11,305 bases of DNA from Candidatus Gastranaerophilales bacterium (GTDB taxonomy: Bacteria > Cyanobacteriota > Vampirovibrionia > Gastranaerophilales > Gastranaerophilaceae): NCBI GenBank assembly GCA_947628355.1, contig CANQZO010000040.1, positions 1 to 11,305 on the forward strand, read 5' to 3'. The translations under genes were made by a program, and so were the position numbers. Shown piece after piece: positions 1-7,002 of this stretch. How positions within the stretch are numbered: the stretch's first letter is position 1; every line of letters starts with the position of its first letter. The notes under the pieces are model-generated. The model was not told where the DNA came from. It saw only the letters and a list, made by a program, of their open reading frames with translations, and ran no database searches.

Positions 1-243
1 TATTATATCAAGCGCAGTGTTTCTGGCCGCGCCTAACCCCCCCCTGGCCGTTTTTTCGATAACTTTTATTCTGTTATCTTTTTCGGCATATTCTTTTAAT
101 ATAGATAGCGAGTTATCTTCCGAGCAATCATTTACACAGATTACTTCAAAATTTTTATATGTTTGATTAATGATTGAGTTTAAACATTCGGGTAAATACT
201 GCTCTACATTATAAACAGGCAGTACTATATAAAATTTGACCAT
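1..243 (-). CDS. Family 2 glycosyltransferase, N-terminal part (runs off left edge)
   Basis: This is the first 81 codons of a GT-A fold glycosyltransferase, which transfers a sugar from a nucleotide-sugar donor at the cytoplasmic face of the membrane, usually for polysaccharide, LPS or glycoprotein assembly. The translation starts MVKFYIVLPVYNVEQYLPEC, the typical GT2 first strand (xxVxxPVYNxExYL). It continues with a VNDCSEDNS segment (residues 45-53, the nucleotide-binding DG/DCS motif) and a GGLGAARNTAL segment near residue 70. The ATG directly abuts the TAA of the aminotransferase, and GAGGAG lies six bases upstream inside that gene, so the two are co-transcribed and probably translationally coupled. 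A run of eight G (coding strand, 37-44) encodes the end of AGG and two GGG codons. These codons are unusual in so AT-rich a genome. Acceptor and donor cannot be predicted. Confidence 0.9.
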   Translation of the reverse strand, partial: MVKFYIVLPVYNVEQYLPECLNSIINQTYKNFEVICVNDCSEDNSLSILKEYAEKDNRIKVIEKTARGGLGAARNTALDII

Positions 244-1425
244 TTATATCTCCTCTAAAGCCTGTGCAAGTCGTTTAATTCCGACTTTTATTGTTTCTTC
301 ATCGGCATTTGTGTAATTCAGCCTTAATGTGTTTACATTTTGAGGATTTACATAGAACGGATGTCCCGGTACAAATGCTACCTTTTTAGCTATTGCTTTA
401 TCAAATAAATCTGTTACCGATTTACCTTCTTGTATCGTTACCCAAGTGAACATTCCACCTTTGGGATGTGTAAATTTAACAGTTTTTGGGAAGTATTCTT
501 CCATTGCGCCTACCATTGCTGAGGCTTGGGATTTATATAATTTTTTAATTTTTTCAATGTGCTTATCAAGATCATTGTTATGAAGATAATCTGAAATCAA
601 ATATTGTCCGAATATGTTTGAATGCAGGTCTGATGCTTGTTTTGCCGTTTCTATCATTTTAATGATTTCTTTATTGGCAATGATGTAACCGAGCCTCATC
701 CCCGGGGTTACTATTTTAGAGAATGAACCTAAATATATATTTTTTTCGCTTTCATTTAATCCGATATAATGTATTCTCTCCCCATCTTCAAATCTTAATT
801 CACCGTATGGGTCATCTTGAATTAGTATTAAATCTTCATCTTTTATAACTTCAAAAACTTTTTTTCTGTTTTCAGCCGTATAAGTTAACCCCGTCGGATT
901 TTGAAAATTCGGGATTAAATATGCAAGTTTAGGTTTGTGCAATTTTATATTGTTTTTTAAATCTTCAATATCAAGTCCGTCGTCATTTAATTTAGATTGA
1001 ACAAAATCAGCCCTGTACATGCAGAAGGCCTGCAATAAACCAAGGTATGAGGGTTTTTCCACAAGCACTTTATCGCCGTCATTTATAAAAACTTTTCCGA
1101 TTAAATCTAATGCCTGCTGCGACCCCGTTGTTATTATTACGTTTTCAATAGTTATATCCATGCCCCAAATTCGTTTATAACGGTCAACTATAAACTGCCT
1201 TAAACTGTCTAATCCCATAGTTGTTGAATATTGATATATTTTTGCACCGAATTTATCGGCAATTCTGTTCATAGATACTTTTAATTCTTCCTGCGGAAAA
1301 GAAATAGGGTTTGGCAGTCCGCCCGCAAATGAAATAATTTCGGGTTTTTGTGTTACTTTTAATATTTCTCTTATAAATGATGATGGTGTGTTTTTTATCC
1401 TTTGAGAAAAATAATTTTCAAACAT
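244..1425 (-). CDS. PLP-dependent class I/II aminotransferase (LysN/KAT II-like)
   Basis: A 393-aa fold-type I aminotransferase that moves an amino group between an amino acid and a 2-oxo acid. The FAGGLPNP segment (33-40) is typical of the 2-aminoadipate/kynurenine/aromatic (LysN, ARO8, MocR-type) branch. Visible motifs are GSQQALD (101-107, cofactor phosphate region), PNFQNPTG (172-179), the DDPY Asp205-Tyr207 region that contacts the PLP ring, SFSK with Schiff-base Lys237, and RLNY with substrate-carboxylate Arg368. Length is normal for the family, and no DNA-binding GntR domain is present, so it is an enzyme rather than a MocR regulator. The ATG start has a good Shine-Dalgarno, AAGGGAG, six bases upstream. 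It leads directly into the glycosyltransferase with no gap. Exact substrate (2-aminoadipate, aromatic, branched-chain or aspartate) is not decidable from sequence. Confidence 0.93.
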   Translation of the reverse strand: MFENYFSQRIKNTPSSFIREILKVTQKPEIISFAGGLPNPISFPQEELKVSMNRIADKFGAKIYQYSTTMGLDSLRQFIVDRYKRIWGMDITIENVIITTGSQQALDLIGKVFINDGDKVLVEKPSYLGLLQAFCMYRADFVQSKLNDDGLDIEDLKNNIKLHKPKLAYLIPNFQNPTGLTYTAENRKKVFEVIKDEDLILIQDDPYGELRFEDGERIHYIGLNESEKNIYLGSFSKIVTPGMRLGYIIANKEIIKMIETAKQASDLHSNIFGQYLISDYLHNNDLDKHIEKIKKLYKSQASAMVGAMEEYFPKTVKFTHPKGGMFTWVTIQEGKSVTDLFDKAIAKKVAFVPGHPFYVNPQNVNTLRLNYTNADEETIKVGIKRLAQALEEI

Positions 1426-1455
1426 ATTCTGCTCCCTTTTCCACTCTTCGCTTTT

Positions 1456-1482
1456 ATTTTACAATAAACAAATATTGAACAA
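1456..1482 (-). promoter_or_regulatory. Possible promoter for the aminotransferase-glycosyltransferase unit
   Basis: Reading the minus strand, TTGTTC (1482-1477) and TAAAAT (1461-1456) could serve as -35 and -10 boxes, but the spacer is only 15 bases. The site lies between the terminator of the upstream gene and the aminotransferase start, where a promoter is expected. The region is very AT-rich, so chance matches are likely. Confidence 0.3.
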
Positions 1483-1494
1483 AATTATTATAAC

Positions 1495-1530
1495 AAAAAT
1501 CCCTTATATTTTTATAATAAGGGATTTTTT
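1495..1530 (-). terminator. Rho-independent terminator of the repeat-protein gene
   Basis: CCCTTAT (1501-1507) pairs with ATAAGGG (1517-1523) around a 9-base loop. The flanking AAAAAT (1495-1500) and ATTTTTT (1524-1530) extend the stem or give U-tracts on either strand, so it could work in both directions. It lies 18 bases past the stop codon of the seven-repeat protein on the minus strand and separates that gene from the aminotransferase transcription unit. Confidence 0.85.
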
Positions 1531-1547
1531 TAATATTTTTGTTTATT

Positions 1548-2864
1548 TTACCTTATCGATTGTAATAAATCATTTAATAAGGTTAATTCTTTTCCCGAAA
1601 TTTTGTTTGATGCAATAAACTCCCTTATCTTTGAATTTATAGCTAATTTTGCTCCTTTACTGCTTGCTTGTATGTAATCTCTGCATAAATCTGCAATTTC
1701 TTCTGACTGTTTACTTGTAAGGGTTGTTTTATTTTGGTAATATTTAATGTTTAAATCTTTTGTTTCGTTATTATAGTTATCATATTTTTCCTTTATTTCA
1801 GCATTTATTTTGTCTCTTGCTTGTGCGGAATTGCAATTGGCTAATTCTTTATATAAACTGCTTATTTCATTTCTAAAAGATGTATCCATTGCGATAGATT
1901 GTGCCTGTATACATAGTAATGATTCATCTTTATTTAATCCGAATTTATTCTGCAGATAATTAATTTCCGCCATTATAGCTTGTCTTTCTTCTTCACTTTT
2001 TGCATTTGATAATTCATAATATTTATTTGATAATTCTTTTTTTTGATTGTCGGGTAAAGTGCTTTTTGCATTTATAATTTCCAAGTCAATATCATTAAGA
2101 CTTATAATCCTTTTATTTTCATTATCATGTATTTCTGCTTTTATTCTTTCTTTTACTTCTTCACCGGATGCGTATGATAATTTTTCGTATAGGTTTGCTT
2201 CATTTGAGTAATATGAAACATTCAATCCGTGTTGTAATGTTTCTAAGCATATTGCCTTAGCTTTTCCCGTTATACCATATTCATTCATCTTGTATTTAAT
2301 TTCGGCTTGAAGCCTTTCTCTATCGGCCTCTGTCGTTGTATTAGCCAGCTCATTAAATAAATTACTCATTACTTCGGTTTGTTCTTCCGGTAGAATATTA
2401 TAATAATTGAATTTTTCTATTTCAATCTCACCGATTTTTTGTTGCATTCTTGCTTCAAGTTCTTGTATTTGAGCTTGTATTATTTCTTTAGTGTCTGAAT
2501 CTTCGGCTGAGTTTAATTCTTTTTTTAATTCTTCAATATTTTTCGTATATGATTGTCTTATACTTTCGCTTTGGGTACCTAAACTTTCTAATATTTCGTC
2601 ATCATCATAGTTATATTCTTCTAACGTAAATTTAATTTCCGCACGGATTGCTTCGGCTTCTTCTTCAGATTTTGCATTTGATAATTTTTCGTATAAATCG
2701 GTTAATTGCTTTGTTGAATTGTCCTCAGTTTCATACGGTTGTACGTCTTTAAATATGCTGCTTGTATCATTCTGGATTGAATCTGTTTCTTGTGGGGGCT
2801 GTGTACCTCCACCGCCATTGCAACCATCAATTGCTATAAATTGATAATTCCCGTTAACGTACAT
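1548..2864 (-). CDS. Unrecognised protein made of seven 56-residue helical repeats
   Basis: I do not recognise this 438-aa protein. The start chosen is ATG at 2864, because AAAGGAG sits five bases upstream; a TTG five codons earlier (2879) lies on top of that ribosome site. After a short N-terminus with a CNGGGG stretch (residue 15 onward) and a polar linker, the rest consists of seven units beginning at residues 57, 113, 169, 225, 281, 337 and 393, exactly 56 residues apart with no insertions. Each starts with a 21-residue core of the form LYxxLxxAxS, then acidic residues, then IxAEI, followed by a charged helical stretch with an aromatic near unit position 28. 56 is eight heptads, and composition (Glu, Lys, Asn, Ile, Leu) suggests helical hairpins or a coiled-coil rod. 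No signal peptide or membrane segment is visible, so it is probably cytoplasmic. It is monocistronic: own terminator, divergent from nth. It could be a scaffold or a surface/effector protein exported by a non-Sec route; neither is shown. Confidence 0.85.
   Translation of the reverse strand: MYVNGNYQFIAIDGCNGGGGTQPPQETDSIQNDTSSIFKDVQPYETEDNSTKQLTDLYEKLSNAKSEEEAEAIRAEIKFTLEEYNYDDDEILESLGTQSESIRQSYTKNIEELKKELNSAEDSDTKEIIQAQIQELEARMQQKIGEIEIEKFNYYNILPEEQTEVMSNLFNELANTTTEADRERLQAEIKYKMNEYGITGKAKAICLETLQHGLNVSYYSNEANLYEKLSYASGEEVKERIKAEIHDNENKRIISLNDIDLEIINAKSTLPDNQKKELSNKYYELSNAKSEEERQAIMAEINYLQNKFGLNKDESLLCIQAQSIAMDTSFRNEISSLYKELANCNSAQARDKINAEIKEKYDNYNNETKDLNIKYYQNKTTLTSKQSEEIADLCRDYIQASSKGAKLAINSKIREFIASNKISGKELTLLNDLLQSIR
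1551..2696 (-). repeat. Seven tandem 168-bp coding repeats (56 aa each)
   Basis: Seven in-frame units of exactly 168 bp, the last truncated by the stop codon. At protein level unit positions 1 (Leu), 5 (Leu), 8 (Ala), 17 (Ile), 19 (Ala) and 21 (Ile) are kept in most units. Units 2, 3 and 7 are the most diverged. At DNA level most similarity has decayed, but units 1 and 5 still share a 17-base identical stretch (1998-2014 and 2670-2686), offset by exactly four periods (672 bp). This points to old duplication with selection on register. Confidence 0.85.
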
Positions 2865-2869
2865 AAGGA

Positions 2870-2876
2870 CTCCTTT
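2870..2876 (-). promoter_or_regulatory. Ribosome binding site deciding the ATG start at 2864
   Basis: AAAGGAG on the minus strand with a five-base spacer to ATG. An upstream in-frame TTG at 2879 would place this site inside the coding region, so the ATG is preferred. Confidence 0.85.
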
Positions 2877-2922
2877 CAAATATTTTATTATTTAATTTGT
2901 TATTCGGATAATTTAAGTTAAA

Positions 2923-2951
2923 ACTTTAGAATTTATAAAAAAATTTTACAA
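2923..2951 (-). promoter_or_regulatory. Possible promoter for the repeat-protein gene
   Basis: On the minus strand, TTGTAA (2951-2946), a 17-base spacer and TAAAGT (2928-2923) fit a weak sigma-70-type promoter. It lies in the 115-bp divergent gap shared with nth and overlaps the -35 region of the nth promoter. The gap is extremely AT-rich, so this is tentative. Confidence 0.35.
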
Positions 2952-2973
2952 TTTTTAATATTAGAATTAAAAT
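2945..2973 (+). promoter_or_regulatory. Promoter of nth, placed for a leaderless transcript
   Basis: TTTACA (2945-2950), a 17-base spacer and TAAAAT (2968-2973) form a good sigma-70-like promoter. The expected transcription start, about seven bases after the -10, falls on the A of the nth ATG at 2980. No Shine-Dalgarno precedes that ATG, which agrees with a leaderless mRNA. Confidence 0.55.
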
Positions 2974-2979
2974 CATTTT

Positions 2980-3615
2980 ATGATTAAGAATTTTAAGCAA
3001 ATTATTGACGGAATTAAGAAAATGAATTTGCCTCAAACTGAGTTCGTTAAGTTTATGGAGGATATTCATAATCCGTTCATTGTTTTAATCGCCTGTATTT
3101 TATCGTTAAGAACAAATGATAAAACAACCTATCCCGCGACAATGAGGATGCTGAAACTGGGCAGAAGTCCCAAGGATTTTTTAAATGTTAAACTTGAAGA
3201 CTTGGAGAAAGCTATTTATCCTGTAGGATTTTATAAAAATAAGGCAAAACAAATATTAGATATTGCTCATGAGCTTTATTATAAGCATAACAGTATAGTT
3301 CCTAAAGAAATTGAAGAACTTATAAAATTTAAAGGGGTAGGCAGAAAAACGGCAAATTTGGTTCAATCCAAGGGCTACGGAATGCCGAGTATTTGCGTTG
3401 ACGTCCATGTACACCGCATTTCAAACAGGCTCGGGCTTGTATGTACAAAAGAGCCCGAAGAAACCGAATTCGCCCTTAAAAATAATCTGCCCGAAAACTA
3501 TTGGAGTGAAATTAATACTCTGTTCGTGACGCTCGGACAAAATATATGCAAGCCGACTAAACCTAACTGCAGTGAATGTTTGATTAAACAGTATTGTAAA
3601 ACTTTTTCCGATTAA
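2980..3615 (+). CDS. nth: Endonuclease III (DNA N-glycosylase/AP lyase)
   Basis: A 211-aa base-excision-repair enzyme that removes oxidised pyrimidines and cleaves at abasic sites. The helix-hairpin-helix segment KGVGRKTANLV (118-128) holds the catalytic Lys123, and VDVH holds the catalytic Asp141. The C-terminus carries the 4Fe-4S loop Cys190-x6-Cys197-x2-Cys200-x5-Cys206, matching the E. coli spacing exactly. The substrate-pocket motif is LSLRTND (41-47) in place of E. coli LSAQATD, a variant seen in the wider family. Length equals that of E. coli Nth. The ATG has no ribosome site. An internal ATG at residue 15 is a possible alternative but would trim the first helix. It converges on the SEC-C gene with only four bases between stop codons, with no terminator visible. 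Confidence 0.95.
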   Translation: MIKNFKQIIDGIKKMNLPQTEFVKFMEDIHNPFIVLIACILSLRTNDKTTYPATMRMLKLGRSPKDFLNVKLEDLEKAIYPVGFYKNKAKQILDIAHELYYKHNSIVPKEIEELIKFKGVGRKTANLVQSKGYGMPSICVDVHVHRISNRLGLVCTKEPEETEFALKNNLPENYWSEINTLFVTLGQNICKPTKPNCSECLIKQYCKTFSD

Positions 3616-3619
3616 AAAT

Positions 3620-4918
3620 TTATTCTTTCGGCATACAGCAATTTTTGTATTTTTTTCCGCTTCCGCATGGGCATTTGTCGTTTCTGCCCACGTGTGAGTA
3701 ATCTATGCCCTCTTTTTGTTTTTGTTCTTCTTTTACGGTTACGCTTTTCATCATTTGTTCAAAAACTTTTGAGGCATATAATACGCTTGCGGATGAATAT
3801 ACTTTCTTTTCTACGGTATCTGCTTTATAGTATTTTAAAAGTTCTTCTAAACTGTATTTGGTTTGTAAAATTTCGTTTGTTCTATCCGTAAAATTTGGAT
3901 ATTTTGCTGCCGTGCGTTTTATTATATTTGCATTTACTTTGTCATTCTCAAGGAAATTTTTTACGCAGTCTTTATAGCCTTGAACGGTTTTATAATCTTC
4001 TTCTTCGTATATTTTGCAAAATGTCTGATAAAACGGGAGAACAAAAAGTCCTAATTCCTTATCGTATATAATTCCGATATCGTATGTCGCTGAGTGAGAT
4101 GAAAATCCCTCAAGTGATTTTTCCATAAAATCCGAGTAGGAATTTTTAAAATCAGAAACGGTAAAGTATCTGTTATGTTCTACCTGCTTTATATTAGCTT
4201 CTATTTCTTTTTTATCGGGTTTTTCGCCTCCGTCGCAGTATGCGTTGAAAATATTTATCAAATTATCGGCATATATATTTGTTGTGATTACTTCATCAGA
4301 GCCGAAGCATTCAAGAAATTTTTTTCCGAAATCTTTTACGATATTTTCTATTAACTCCTGTTTTTTTGGATTTCCCTCGTATGCATCTTCGGGTTTTTCT
4401 ATTATTTTTGCTATTGCATACTTATATATTTCATCTTTATTTATACTTGATACTACATTAGATACTTCAAGCAGGAAATATTCTTCGTTCATTGGAAATA
4501 TTCTGCATATAGCAAACTGTCCGGGGGTTATTCCTCTAAAATTATTCATCTTTACTAAAGATAATACTTTATAAGTTTTTTCGTTTATCAAATTATAAAG
4601 TTCAAATCCGTTGCTTAATACGCGTCTTACTTCATATACGGATGACATTGTTTTTGATAATGCTTCTATTATTGATTTTTCTTCTTTTGTTATATCCGTA
4701 TTCTTTTCTTTGTACAGTTCTAAGATTGTTTTGCGCTCTTTTGTCAATCTTCTTTCAAATATATATGGAATCATTGACGCTTGCAGATTATTTCTTGCTC
4801 CTGCTACTGCTTTTAGGTATTCGTCAAAATCGGGTTTTACGGTTTCATCATTTAATGTAAAATTCATTAATTTTGTTATTGTATCTGAAATAACGGCTAA
4901 TTTTTCTATTACTGACAT
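3620..4918 (-). CDS. SEC-C zinc-motif protein
   Basis: A 432-aa protein ending in a SEC-C motif, CPCGSGKKYKNCC (416-428, pattern C-x-C-x8-C-C). This is a small zinc-binding module first described at the end of SecA and also found on many otherwise unrelated bacterial proteins. The segment at about 107-158 (LINEKTYKV then PGQFAICRIFP) resembles the beta-rich middle region common in stand-alone SEC-C proteins. The rest appears helical and is not recognised. No signal peptide is seen, so it is likely cytoplasmic. AAGGGG seven bases upstream gives a clear ribosome site, and the start overlaps the end of the YfiH gene by 10 bases. It is the last gene of the six-gene minus-strand operon. Partner (ribosome, SecB or something else) and function are unknown. 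Confidence 0.85.
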   Translation of the reverse strand: MSVIEKLAVISDTITKLMNFTLNDETVKPDFDEYLKAVAGARNNLQASMIPYIFERRLTKERKTILELYKEKNTDITKEEKSIIEALSKTMSSVYEVRRVLSNGFELYNLINEKTYKVLSLVKMNNFRGITPGQFAICRIFPMNEEYFLLEVSNVVSSINKDEIYKYAIAKIIEKPEDAYEGNPKKQELIENIVKDFGKKFLECFGSDEVITTNIYADNLINIFNAYCDGGEKPDKKEIEANIKQVEHNRYFTVSDFKNSYSDFMEKSLEGFSSHSATYDIGIIYDKELGLFVLPFYQTFCKIYEEEDYKTVQGYKDCVKNFLENDKVNANIIKRTAAKYPNFTDRTNEILQTKYSLEELLKYYKADTVEKKVYSSASVLYASKVFEQMMKSVTVKEEQKQKEGIDYSHVGRNDKCPCGSGKKYKNCCMPKE

Positions 4919-5658
4919 TTTTTATCCCCTTTTATTTTTAATACGGCAGAATGTCTTGCCGTCAATCCTTTTTCTTTCCTGTATGAAAAAAATATATCAG
5001 ACATACAGCATGTGCAATACCTGCAAATGTCTATATTTTTTATTCCTGTTTTTTCCAATTGGTCACAGTTTAATAATTTTAAATCTATAAAATATTTATT
5101 TTCTTTCTTTCTATAAAATTTTGTATCAGCTTCATTTTTTATAAGTTTTTTAAATACATCCTCATCCGTTTCAAAACAGCAGATATCTATGGCAGGGCCG
5201 ATTAGTGCAGTTATATTTTCTGCTTTTATATTTAATTCTTTTTGCATTTTTAATGATGTTTTTAGTGCTATTTCACTTGCAGTGCCTCTCCAGCCCGCAT
5301 GAATCAATGCGCCTGCGTTATTCTTTTTGCTGTATAAAATTATAGGTACGCAGTCTGCATAATTTAATATCATTAAAGAATTTTCTAAATCGGATATTAA
5401 TGCGTCAGTGTTATCATAAATGCATTTGTTTTTTTTAACGATTGCAATATTATCGCTGTGAGTTTGTTTAGCCGTTACAATTTCATCAGCCCCAAGTGAT
5501 GATTTCAGCAGATTTCTGTTTTCTTCTGCAACAGAGATTAAATCTTCTCTTGAACCATGTGTCAGTACAAATTCTCTTGTTGTGAAAAAACAATCACAAT
5601 CACTTAATAGAGTTGATTTTAATATTTTTTTTTCTTTAAATTTATCAAAATAAAACAT
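4909..5658 (-). CDS. pgeF: YfiH/PgeF/LACC1-family protein (purine nucleoside phosphorylase / peptidoglycan editing factor)
   Basis: A 249-aa member of the DUF152 (Cu-oxidase_4) family. Members have been reported as laccase-like oxidases, as purine nucleoside phosphorylases/adenosine deaminases, and, for E. coli YfiH, as an enzyme that removes faulty peptidoglycan precursors. The zinc ligands are visible: His67 in the KQTHS segment, Cys103 in YADCVPI and His120 in IHAGWRG. The C-terminal CRYCTCC cluster (212-218) precedes the family's FFSYRKEKG and RHSAVLKI segments. Its ATG shares one base with the upp stop (TAATG) and has no ribosome site, so it probably depends on reinitiation. Sitting after upp, a nucleobase-salvage role is attractive, but the lgt/MCE neighbours keep a cell-wall role open. 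Confidence 0.92.
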   Translation of the reverse strand: MFYFDKFKEKKILKSTLLSDCDCFFTTREFVLTHGSREDLISVAEENRNLLKSSLGADEIVTAKQTHSDNIAIVKKNKCIYDNTDALISDLENSLMILNYADCVPIILYSKKNNAGALIHAGWRGTASEIALKTSLKMQKELNIKAENITALIGPAIDICCFETDEDVFKKLIKNEADTKFYRKKENKYFIDLKLLNCDQLEKTGIKNIDICRYCTCCMSDIFFSYRKEKGLTARHSAVLKIKGDKKCQ

Positions 5659-6320
5659 TAATTTTCAACCGTGTTAAATATTCTGTCGCCTGCATCTCCA
5701 AGCCCCGGACGGATGTATCCGTTTTGATTTAAGCAATTATCAATGCTTGCGGTTATTATTTTAACGTCTTTGTATGTGTTTGTAACTTTTTCTAATCCCT
5801 CGGGTGCGCTGATTAAACTTATAAACCTTATATTTTTTTGAGGTACTTTTTTATTTACGAATAATTTTATTGCCTCCAAGGCAGAGTTGCCTGTTGCAAG
5901 CATAGGGTCAAGTATTAATACAGTTGTGTCTTCGGGATTTTCAAATTCTATCGGGATTTTATTGTAATACCATACGGGTGTTAAAGTTTCTTCGTCACGG
6001 TACATACCTATATGTCTTACTGAAGCGTACGGCATTATTTCATTTGCAATATCCGAAAATATTAATCCCGCACGCAAAATAGGTGCGATTATTATTTCTT
6101 TTTTACTGCTTAATCTTTTGCAGGTGCAGTCTTCAAGCGGTGTTGTAATATTGCAGTCTTCAAGCTCCAAGTCTTCGGTTGCTTTATAAAATAATAAGTA
6201 AGTTATTCTTTTTATTGCATTTCTGAATACTTCCGCCGTTGTTGATTTATCTCTTATTATGCTTAAATTATGACTGCAAAGAGGATGATTAATTTCGTAT
6301 ACATTTTTATAATTATTCAT
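5658..6320 (-). CDS. upp: Uracil phosphoribosyltransferase
   Basis: A 220-aa cytoplasmic enzyme joining uracil and PRPP to make UMP in pyrimidine salvage. Key segments are IAPILRAGL (78-86), the PRPP loop LILDPMLATGNSA (135-147) and the uracil-binding C-terminus GYIRPGLGDAGDRIF (201-215), close to the E. coli sequence. I chose ATG at 6320 because GGGGA lies eight bases upstream and because the protein then begins NNYKNVYEINHPL, where family members begin. The longer reading frame (start at 6353) would put the ribosome site inside the gene and overlap the MCE gene by 41 bases. With the chosen start the overlap is 8 bases (ATGAATAA). Confidence 0.95.
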   Translation of the reverse strand: MNNYKNVYEINHPLCSHNLSIIRDKSTTAEVFRNAIKRITYLLFYKATEDLELEDCNITTPLEDCTCKRLSSKKEIIIAPILRAGLIFSDIANEIMPYASVRHIGMYRDEETLTPVWYYNKIPIEFENPEDTTVLILDPMLATGNSALEAIKLFVNKKVPQKNIRFISLISAPEGLEKVTNTYKDVKIITASIDNCLNQNGYIRPGLGDAGDRIFNTVEN

Positions 6321-7002
6321 TTTTATATTCCCCGTTTTGTTCATCTGCTTCAACAGGTAATGGCGGTAATTCCGGAGTATGATTAAGAATATTTTCCGTC
6401 ATTTTATAAATTATTACCGATTGAGCTGAATTAACCTGCCCTGTTTTTTCATTTATTTCCTGTATTAATTTACTTTGTTTAAACATATCTTTATGATTAA
6501 CCAAATCGGTCTTTTTCGCCATTCTGCCGAAACTTCCGTATATATTAATCATTACATCTGCAACGGCAACCTGCCCGTTCCAAAAATCTTGAACTCTGTA
6601 TGATTTACCTTTTTTTATTACTTCTCCCGCTTCTTCATTTTCAGATAAATCGGGAGTTAACTCCATGGAAGTAGAACCGCCCAGCCCGTAAAACTCTATT
6701 GAAGCAATAGCACGCTTGGGTAATTTTATCCCCTCTTTTGTTACTAAAAATGAGATAAACACTTTGTTATCAAAGATTTTAACGTCTCTTACATAACCTA
6801 TATCTATTCCCATTAATCTGACGCTTGAACCTTTTATCATTCCGGCTGCGTCATCCACAAAAATATAATATGTGTTTTTTGCATTTTCTTTTATTGATGA
6901 TTCATAAATGAAATAATAAAATCCTGCCGATAAAATCAACAGCCATAATAATATTTCCGTCAGCCAAATATATTTTTTCTTCATTTCTATATTATATATC
7001 AT
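6313..7002 (-). CDS. MCE/MlaD-type protein, single membrane anchor
   Basis: A 229-aa protein with an N-terminal membrane helix (about residues 12-33) and one MCE domain (about 43-118). It contains the family signature FVDDAAGMIKGSSVRLMG followed by IGYV. MCE proteins such as MlaD form hexameric rings in the periplasm that carry phospholipids between inner and outer membranes, anchored in the inner membrane beside an MlaE/F transporter. No mlaE or mlaF lies in this window, so partners must be elsewhere. The region after the MCE domain (about 130-229) is polar and not recognised. The ATG overlaps the lgt stop by four bases (ATGA); a second ATG six codons later (6984) is possible, and neither has a good ribosome site. 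Its presence argues for a two-membrane envelope. Confidence 0.88.
   Translation of the reverse strand: MIYNIEMKKKYIWLTEILLWLLILSAGFYYFIYESSIKENAKNTYYIFVDDAAGMIKGSSVRLMGIDIGYVRDVKIFDNKVFISFLVTKEGIKLPKRAIASIEFYGLGGSTSMELTPDLSENEEAGEVIKKGKSYRVQDFWNGQVAVADVMINIYGSFGRMAKKTDLVNHKDMFKQSKLIQEINEKTGQVNSAQSVIIYKMTENILNHTPELPPLPVEADEQNGEYKNE

Noticed and set aside
37..44. Poly-G run as a sequencing error that breaks the glycosyltransferase
   Set aside because: The frame is intact and gives family motifs on both sides, so the given length is compatible with a functional gene.
1551..2696. 168-bp periodicity as a CRISPR or DNA-level satellite
   Set aside because: The units are in frame, diverged at DNA level and conserved at protein level, so this is a protein repeat, not a DNA array.
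2862..2879. TTG start five codons upstream of the repeat-protein ATG
   Set aside because: The TTG overlaps the AAAGGAG ribosome site, which is spaced correctly for the ATG at 2864.
4611..5090. Open frame of 159 codons on the plus strand, hydrophobic
   Set aside because: It is antisense to the SEC-C and YfiH genes, has no ribosome site or family signature, and its hydrophobicity is the usual result of reading AT-rich helical genes backwards.
6321..6353. Longer upp reading frame starting at 6353
   Set aside because: It adds 11 residues not seen in the family and contains the ribosome site for the ATG at 6320.
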